NCBI GenBank assembly: GCA_045641625.1
Contig: JAZUHH010000069.1
Location: 1 to 53,898, forward strand
DNA length: 53,898 nucleotides
Source of the DNA: UBA1723 sp045641625
GTDB taxonomy: Bacteria > Bacteroidota > Bacteroidia > Bacteroidales > Paludibacteraceae
Reading direction: 5' to 3'
Every line of letters starts with the position of its first letter. The stretch's first letter is position 1. Both the position numbers and the translations under genes were made by a program. Below, in pieces: positions 49,788 through 53,898 of this stretch. The notes under the pieces are model-generated. The model was not told the origin of the DNA and did no database searches. It worked only from the letters and a program-made list of their open reading frames with translations.

Positions 49788-49861
49788 TGCGAGGTGGTGT
49801 AACGGTAACATCTGGGGCTCATTCCCCTAGGCTTCCGGTTCGATTCCGGGCTTCGCGACCA
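49788..49861 (+). tRNA. tRNA with CAT anticodon (Met, or Ile2), encoded CCA
   Basis: 74 bases: acceptor TGCGAGG/CTTCGCG (first pair U-G), D-arm GTGT..GG..ACAT, anticodon stem TGGGG/CCCTA with loop CTCATTC, T-arm TCCGG TTCGATT CCGGG, 3' ACCA. Anticodon CAU. U37 and C38 in the anticodon loop are unusual, and GGG:CCC in the stem recalls initiators, whereas U11:A24 is elongator-like. Identity therefore tentative. Confidence 0.85.
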
Positions 49862-49869
49862 GACTACAC

Positions 49870-49902
49870 AGGGGTTGGCTTCGGCTGGCCCCTATTTTTT
49901 TT
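49870..49902 (+). terminator. Terminator after the tRNA
   Basis: AGGGGTTGGC, loop TTCG, GCTGGCCCCT (10 bp with three G-U), then A and eight T. It ends the lysis-tRNA transcript. Confidence 0.9.
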
Positions 49903-49903
49903 C

Positions 49904-49912
49904 TGGTATACT
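49904..49912 (+). promoter_or_regulatory. Extended -10 promoter of the small-fibre genes
   Basis: TGGTATACT, right after the terminator and 28 bases before ATG 49941. Confidence 0.65.
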
Positions 49913-49940
49913 TAAAGTAGTTACAGAAAGGAGGTTCGAC

Positions 49941-50273
49941 ATGCTGGAGATCATGAGGGGAACGACCCCTGACATCACTTGCAATGTCAATGCCGACCTT
50001 ACGGGCTATACCTGCTACCTAGATTTTGGCTCCCCTAACAATCCGAGGCTCAGGCTGAATGTAGCAAGCATCACCACGGCCTCCGGAGCGTCCACTCTCG
50101 TGTTCCACATGAGCCAGGAGGAGAGCTTGAGGCTCAAGGCAGGCGAGACTCTCGTACAGGTTACGGCCGTAGACAGGCAAGGCACGAGGGAAGTAGTGGC
50201 AAGGAGCCACGTTATTCCCGTGATGGTGTTCAATCCCATCAGCACCGAGGTGGTTCACGATGTGCCCTTGTAA
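49941..50273 (+). CDS. Small beta-rich virion protein
   Basis: 110 aa from ATG 49941 after GAAAGGAGGTTCGAC. MRGTTPDITCNVNADLTGYTC and a C-terminal VNP-type end resemble short proteins that precede fibre/baseplate genes in phages of Gram-positives. All-beta pattern. Likely head or tail decoration; not firmly identified. Confidence 0.65.
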   Translation: MLEIMRGTTPDITCNVNADLTGYTCYLDFGSPNNPRLRLNVASITTASGASTLVFHMSQEESLRLKAGETLVQVTAVDRQGTREVVARSHVIPVMVFNPISTEVVHDVPL

Positions 50274-50559
50274 TTTTTCCATGGTAGAGCGCACGATCGA
50301 CGTTGACGTGTACATCGTTGACCCGCTTCTCCTCGACCTTCACATCTTGGAGCCCTTGAACCTTACGGTTGACATCGGAATCACAGGAAGATCCGACGTT
50401 GATCCTTATGTTGGCCCGTATACTTGCACACCTAAGTCCCACAACCAGCTATTTGAGACGCAAGACCTGCTTATGGAGGACGATTTCTTGGTGTACAAGA
50501 TTCCTTACAACGAATCGCCCAACCCTACAGGCATAACAGTAACCATTGGAGGTGCATAA
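50260..50559 (+). CDS. Small fibre-type protein
   Basis: 99 aa using ATG 50260, which has GAGGTGG at correct spacing inside the previous gene; the next in-frame ATG (50281) has none. C-terminus (IPYNESPNPTGITVTIGG) resembles the end of the following protein (VPYSETDNPQGGKTVTI), suggesting related fibre modules. Confidence 0.6.
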   Translation: MCPCNFSMVERTIDVDVYIVDPLLLDLHILEPLNLTVDIGITGRSDVDPYVGPYTCTPKSHNQLFETQDLLMEDDFLVYKIPYNESPNPTGITVTIGGA

Positions 50560-50562
50560 AGA

Positions 50563-51144
50563 ATGCCTAACCAATACGTAAACAAGGTCATCTACGACGG
50601 TGACACCCTTATCGACCTTACTGCCGACACAGCTGTCGCCGCAAAGGTTCTCTCCGGCTTTACGTTCCATGCAGCTTCCGGCGCCCCTACGACCGGCACT
50701 TGCAACTATGACGCCTACACCGGAGACGCCAACGCAGCCGCAGCCAACATCCTCAACGGCAAGACTGCTTACGTAAGCGGCAGCAAAGTTACCGGCACTA
50801 TGACGAACAACGGCAGCGTCAGTGGTACAATATCTACCGTAAACGGTACCTACACCGTCCCCCTCGGCTTCCATGACGGCGGCGGTAGCGTAGGTATTGC
50901 CAGCGCAGCTAAGTCTACCATCGTTGCTGGCAACATCAAGCAAGGCGTTAACATCCTTGGCGTAACTGGTACCTATTCCGGCGAAGGCGTCAACCTTCAG
51001 TCCAAGACCGCAACGCCTACGAGCACGTCACAGACCATTCAGCCTGATGCCGGTTACGATGCACTGTCCTCTGTGACCGTCAACGCAGTTCCCTATTCCG
51101 AGACCGACAACCCGCAGGGCGGAAAGACGGTTACCATCCTCTAA
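50563..51144 (+). CDS. Fibre/decoration protein, paralogue 1
   Basis: 193 aa. Start PNQYVNKVIYDGDTLIDLTA, then repetitive G-T-rich beta strands (VTGTMTNNG, VTGTYSGEG). Such G.TGT repeats are found in phage fibre and head-fibre stalks. N-terminus is paralogous to the next gene. Probably a virion surface protein. Confidence 0.65.
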   Translation: MPNQYVNKVIYDGDTLIDLTADTAVAAKVLSGFTFHAASGAPTTGTCNYDAYTGDANAAAANILNGKTAYVSGSKVTGTMTNNGSVSGTISTVNGTYTVPLGFHDGGGSVGIASAAKSTIVAGNIKQGVNILGVTGTYSGEGVNLQSKTATPTSTSQTIQPDAGYDALSSVTVNAVPYSETDNPQGGKTVTIL

Positions 51145-51155
51145 GGAGGTAGCTC

Positions 51156-51878
51156 ATGGCCACAAATCCCTATGTAAACAAGGTAGTATACAACAACAGC
51201 ACCCTGCTCGATCTGACCGCAGACACGATCACAGCCGAAGATCTTCTTGAAGGCGTGACGGCGCACGACGCATCTGGCGCCCAGATCACTGGAACCAGAG
51301 AGGATTTCGATACTCCAAGTCTTTCTATTAGCGATAGTGGACTTGTGTACTCAACCGCTAATCATAAGTACAATTCCACTACGCTAAGCTCCAGTCACGA
51401 TCCAGACTTTTTACCTGAAAACATCAAGAAGGATGTCACAATCTTCGGAGTCACCGGACTACTTGATCCAGGCGGAGGCCCCGAGCCTGGCGATCTCAGG
51501 TGGAGCAAGATCATCTACCATCCCGGCGACAACGGTGCGGATAACAGGACTCTCAAGATAACCAATCTTGAAGGCAAGCCTATTATTGTGCTTGCCTACA
51601 CTGACGACAAGGATACAATCCATACTACCGACAAGCATCTTGACTGGGCTCTGTTCCTCAATGAGACCGGACGTGGGTTCACTGACGCCAACCTTATTGA
51701 GAGCATCCATGGTGGTACCAGGCCCGGAGATGATATGTATAATTACGGAAACATGCTCGCCGTCACATGGGACAACGTCAACCACGGCATTCAGTTTAGG
51801 ACGGGTAGCTCCTCCTATGGTTACTTCGATCGTGGCGATTACGTCGTATGGTACCTACATGACGGAACGTGGAGCTAG
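51156..51878 (+). CDS. Fibre/decoration protein, paralogue 2
   Basis: 240 aa after AAGGAGGTAGCTC. N-terminal 45 residues repeat paralogue 1 (NPYVNKVVYNNSTLLDLTAD), then a different C-terminal beta domain (from about 105, after PGGGPEPGDLRW) with Asp/His/Trp-rich loops, perhaps a ligand-binding head. Shared anchor with swapped heads is typical of fibres. Confidence 0.65.
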   Translation: MATNPYVNKVVYNNSTLLDLTADTITAEDLLEGVTAHDASGAQITGTREDFDTPSLSISDSGLVYSTANHKYNSTTLSSSHDPDFLPENIKKDVTIFGVTGLLDPGGGPEPGDLRWSKIIYHPGDNGADNRTLKITNLEGKPIIVLAYTDDKDTIHTTDKHLDWALFLNETGRGFTDANLIESIHGGTRPGDDMYNYGNMLAVTWDNVNHGIQFRTGSSSYGYFDRGDYVVWYLHDGTWS

Positions 51879-51887
51879 TGGTATAAT
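51879..51887 (+). promoter_or_regulatory. Extended -10 promoter
   Basis: TGGTATAAT, then ATAGGTG; only three bases after the previous stop. -35 candidate ATGACG at 17-base spacing (4 of 6 matches). Confidence 0.75.
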
Positions 51888-51893
51888 ATAGGT

Positions 51894-52003
51894 GTAAGTT
51901 ATTCGCCTCCAAGCCACGGCTTCGCGATTCTGATCCAAGGACGCACAACATATCAGGGTTACTATAGCCTCCAGCCGTGTTGCGACTGGGGGCTATTTTT
52001 GTT
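51894..52003 (+). promoter_or_regulatory. Attenuator-like leader with terminator/antiterminator
   Basis: About 110 nt. Terminator: ATAGCCTCCAG (51964-51974) with CTGGGGGCTAT (51986-51996), then T5G TT. Alternative: CACGGCT (51915-51921) pairs perfectly with AGCCGTG (51973-51979), which overlaps the terminator's 5' arm and loop, so the two structures exclude each other. It precedes the gene at 52014 and the whole giant-protein operon. Confidence 0.6.
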
Positions 52004-52013
52004 AGGAGGTAGC

Positions 52014-52607
52014 ATGGCATTAGATTGGGATGCCCTCGACGTTGCGGCGTTCGAGAACGACAGGGAAGACAATCCTACCAATAGGGTGCAGAAGATGCTT
52101 GAGGAGTCCCCGGGCGTGGAGCTTCCGGCTGACCTTACTGACCTTGAGCTGTGGGAGAACTACTGCGACGAGGAGCTGTACCTGCTGGAGAAGAAGCTGC
52201 GCGAATACTTCAAGGCCATGATGTCCAGGTCCGTAGCTAAGGGCGGCTACAGGACTTCCTGCCAGTTGGTGTTCGTGTGGATGTTTGGCCACAAGCCTGA
52301 CCCCAAGACTGACGGGCCGATCTGCAAGAAGCTCAACAGGCTGCTTAACTTCTATGCCTACGAGGTAACTGGGAATTCCCAGATCGCAGGCAAGAAGTTC
52401 CCTAAGACCTACAAGATTTCCAAGTATGGCACGTTTGGCCGCAGGCCGCTTTCCGTGAAGTTGAGAATGGAGTTGAACAACATTGAAAGAGGGACAGAGT
52501 CTAACGCGAGAACGTTCGTACATCTCCGAACCGAAGAATCTAAGCCCATTACTAAAAGGCGCTCCAGCGGGAATGGATCCGATAATCAACAACGGGAAGA
52601 CGCTTGA
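52014..52607 (+). CDS. Unknown protein, first gene of the giant-virion-protein operon
   Basis: 197 aa from ATG 52014 after TTAGGAGGTAGC. Acidic helical N-terminus (residues 1-60), a basic central part with aromatic/Lys pattern (YKISKYGTFGRRPLSVKLRM), and a Ser/Arg-rich C-tail. No domain recognised. It follows the attenuator and precedes the small-terminase-like gene, so it may be DNA-binding or packaging related. Confidence 0.65.
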   Translation: MALDWDALDVAAFENDREDNPTNRVQKMLEESPGVELPADLTDLELWENYCDEELYLLEKKLREYFKAMMSRSVAKGGYRTSCQLVFVWMFGHKPDPKTDGPICKKLNRLLNFYAYEVTGNSQIAGKKFPKTYKISKYGTFGRRPLSVKLRMELNNIERGTESNARTFVHLRTEESKPITKRRSSGNGSDNQQREDA

Positions 52608-53157
52608 TGACCTTATCGACCTGATGGGCACCATGTGCATCGGTGATGTGGTCGCGCTGCAAGAGGGCACCAACCGAAAGCTCATCGTGTGGCGCAACAA
52701 CCAAGGCTACTCCACCAAGGCAGGCTGGCTGGTATGCAGGCTGTACACCGACGCGATATTCAACGGCGACATCCGTTGCATCCAGACGATCATCAACCGA
52801 GTTGACGGCGGCTTGCCGAAGGACACCGAGGTCGCAATGTACCGCACATCCTTCGCTGACTGCCTTGACGAGCTTATGGAGATGCCGGCATCCATGCAGA
52901 CCGCAGTGGATCCAAACGACTCCGTGATGATGGTTCTTGCTAAGTCTTTGTATGATCTTGCGGTAGAAGATATATACTGGGACAATCAGGAGGACAAGCC
53001 ACGCAAACCGAGCGACAACAAGAAGATGATGCGTGACACCGCTATGAGGATGGTCCTAGACAGGATCGGCGGCAGAAAGACCAAGGTAGAAATTCAGGAA
53101 GCAGAGGAAGAAGTTGACCTCGCTCCTTGGATCAAGAAAGCATTGAAGGAGGGATAA
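52573..53157 (+). CDS. terS: Terminase small subunit-like protein
   Basis: 194 aa from ATG 52573; a TTG start at 52483 would overlap the upstream gene by 125 bp and cannot be excluded (it adds KEGQS, as in some small terminases). The segment LYTDAIFNGDIRCIQTIINRVDG matches the A..GD.rai..IldRvdG signature of small-terminase/DUF5681-type proteins. Acidic/basic helical remainder. The stop overlaps the next ATG (TAATG). Far from, and on the strand opposite to, the large terminase. Confidence 0.55.
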   Translation: MDPIINNGKTLDDLIDLMGTMCIGDVVALQEGTNRKLIVWRNNQGYSTKAGWLVCRLYTDAIFNGDIRCIQTIINRVDGGLPKDTEVAMYRTSFADCLDELMEMPASMQTAVDPNDSVMMVLAKSLYDLAVEDIYWDNQEDKPRKPSDNKKMMRDTAMRMVLDRIGGRKTKVEIQEAEEEVDLAPWIKKALKEG

Positions 53158-53898
53158 TGGCAATCGAGTACGACTGGCAAGGCGCCCCAATCGGCGGTAG
53201 CTGGATCGACGAGGAGGAGAAGAGCGCACCTGCTCCCCAGCAGAACTACTGGAGCAGTTGGGAGCCTTCCAATACCTGGATCGGAGACGGCGGATTCCTG
53301 ATCGACGCAGGCCATGAACAGACGGCGATGAACGTAGCCCCGGCTGCGCAGCAGGCCATCGCGGCAACCAAGGACTACTTCACCCAGTATGACCAAGGTA
53401 CCAATCAGAAGTACGCAGAGCTGATGGACCATGAGGCTGAGCAGAAGTATCAGGAAGGTCTCAAGACTGGCGACTGGGTTGGAGACGGAGGCTTCCAGTT
53501 CAACGCCCAGGGCTTGCCAACGGCTGAGACAAACCAGCAGGTTGAGACTTCCGGCGAGGAAGTTATCGACAACTTCAAGGGCCTTGACGAGAACGGCAGG
53601 CGCATCGGGTTCACCAGCCAGGATGCTAAGAGTTCCTATATGGATCCGGCAGCGTTCCAATGGTATATCGACAACGGCTTCGTTGATGACGTCGAGGGTG
53701 CGCAGAAGTGGCTTGCCGACAACGAGGGCGCAAAGGTGATCGCCAAGAGCGACATGCAGGAGCAGTTCGGGTTCAAGCCTTTCGAGGAGAACTTCGGCGA
53801 CAGGCTTCTCAACACGCTCAATGCTGGCAACAACAAGGTTCAGAACGCAATGGCCAACATCGCAGACGCTAGAAGCAACCAGGGTTATACCGCCGTCA
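53157..53898 (+). CDS. Giant-protein cluster member 1, N-terminal part (continues at base 3)
   Basis: Start ATG 53157 in TAATG overlap with the small-terminase-like stop, after GAAGGAGGGATA. The N-terminus reads APIGGSWIDEEE, resembling the PFEGASWEDR tag of the two following giant proteins, then Trp/Gly-rich repeats (NTWIGDGGF, DWVGDGGF). It runs off the window end and continues in frame at the start of the window to 1319, for 639 aa in total. Inferred internal virion protein. Confidence 0.85.
   Translation, partial: MAIEYDWQGAPIGGSWIDEEEKSAPAPQQNYWSSWEPSNTWIGDGGFLIDAGHEQTAMNVAPAAQQAIAATKDYFTQYDQGTNQKYAELMDHEAEQKYQEGLKTGDWVGDGGFQFNAQGLPTAETNQQVETSGEEVIDNFKGLDENGRRIGFTSQDAKSSYMDPAAFQWYIDNGFVDDVEGAQKWLADNEGAKVIAKSDMQEQFGFKPFEENFGDRLLNTLNAGNNKVQNAMANIADARSNQGYTAV
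53758..53898. repeat. Direct terminal repeat, right copy
   Basis: Identical to bases 1-141; closes the circle. Confidence 0.95.

Noticed and set aside
49788..49861. Initiator tRNA
   Set aside because: The GGG:CCC stem fits, but U11:A24 and the U37 loop do not; left as a CAU tRNA of uncertain identity.
1..53898. Assignment to crAss-like phages because of the RNA polymerase motif
   Set aside because: Genome size, portal, capsid and terminase sequence show no crAss signature I can recognise, and the polymerase motif alone does not define that order.
1..53898. CRISPR array, insertion sequence, integrase or attachment site
   Set aside because: No regularly spaced repeats, no transposase or integrase motifs, and no repeat at the tRNA suggesting an attachment site.

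Overview
The window is a complete circular double-stranded DNA phage genome. Its last 141 bases repeat its first 141 exactly, so about 53,757 bp are unique, and one gene (639 codons) runs across the artificial junction. The layout is that of a short-tailed (podovirus-type) phage: portal, major capsid protein, adaptor-like and nozzle-like proteins, fibres, and three very large predicted internal virion proteins, with no tape measure, tail sheath or tail tube. I see no integrase, repressor, DNA polymerase or replicative helicase, so it is probably lytic and leans on host replication. The GH25 endolysin with two CW_7 repeats, the SPP1-type holin and the strong AGGAGG ribosome binding sites point to a Gram-positive host, perhaps a gut actinobacterium or clostridium; the host is inference only.

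Plus-strand block (about 47.8 kb, through the junction, to 27.0 kb): an unknown protein, membrane protein, holin and endolysin; a tRNA; four small fibre/decoration-type genes; an attenuator-like leader; an unknown protein and a small-terminase-like protein; the three giant proteins (639, 2293 and 1554 aa); portal; major capsid protein with a C-terminal Ig-like domain; internal/adaptor/nozzle proteins; and a fibre cluster that includes an 1108-aa fibre ending in a protein-tyrosine-phosphatase domain.

Minus-strand block (46.7 to 27.0 kb): an island of tiny membrane proteins and Cys-rich mini-proteins, then a MoxR-type AAA+ ATPase with a vWA partner, a primase-like protein, a nucleotidyltransferase-like protein, an SSB, a YqaJ/lambda-type exonuclease, HNH proteins, and a separate operon holding a scaffold-like protein, the large terminase and a Holliday-junction-resolvase-like nuclease.

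The most striking finding is that the 2293-aa protein carries the universally conserved active-site signature of multisubunit RNA polymerase beta-prime (NADFDGD, preceded by an HP-containing strand as in beta-prime). A giant RNA polymerase encoded inside the virion-protein operon suggests a virion-packaged transcriptase, an arrangement I otherwise know only from crAss-like phages. The giant proteins share a short N-terminal tag (PFEGxSWEDR-like) that could be a packaging signal.

Three stretches without genes look like separate structured RNAs with their own extended -10 promoters and terminators (33352-32915 minus, 34128-33976 minus, 47436-47779 plus), and a fourth promoter-leader-terminator unit sits at 51879-52003. 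The divergent region 46.8-47.4 kb, with nested inverted repeats around an AT-rich core, is the best candidate for the control region or replication origin.
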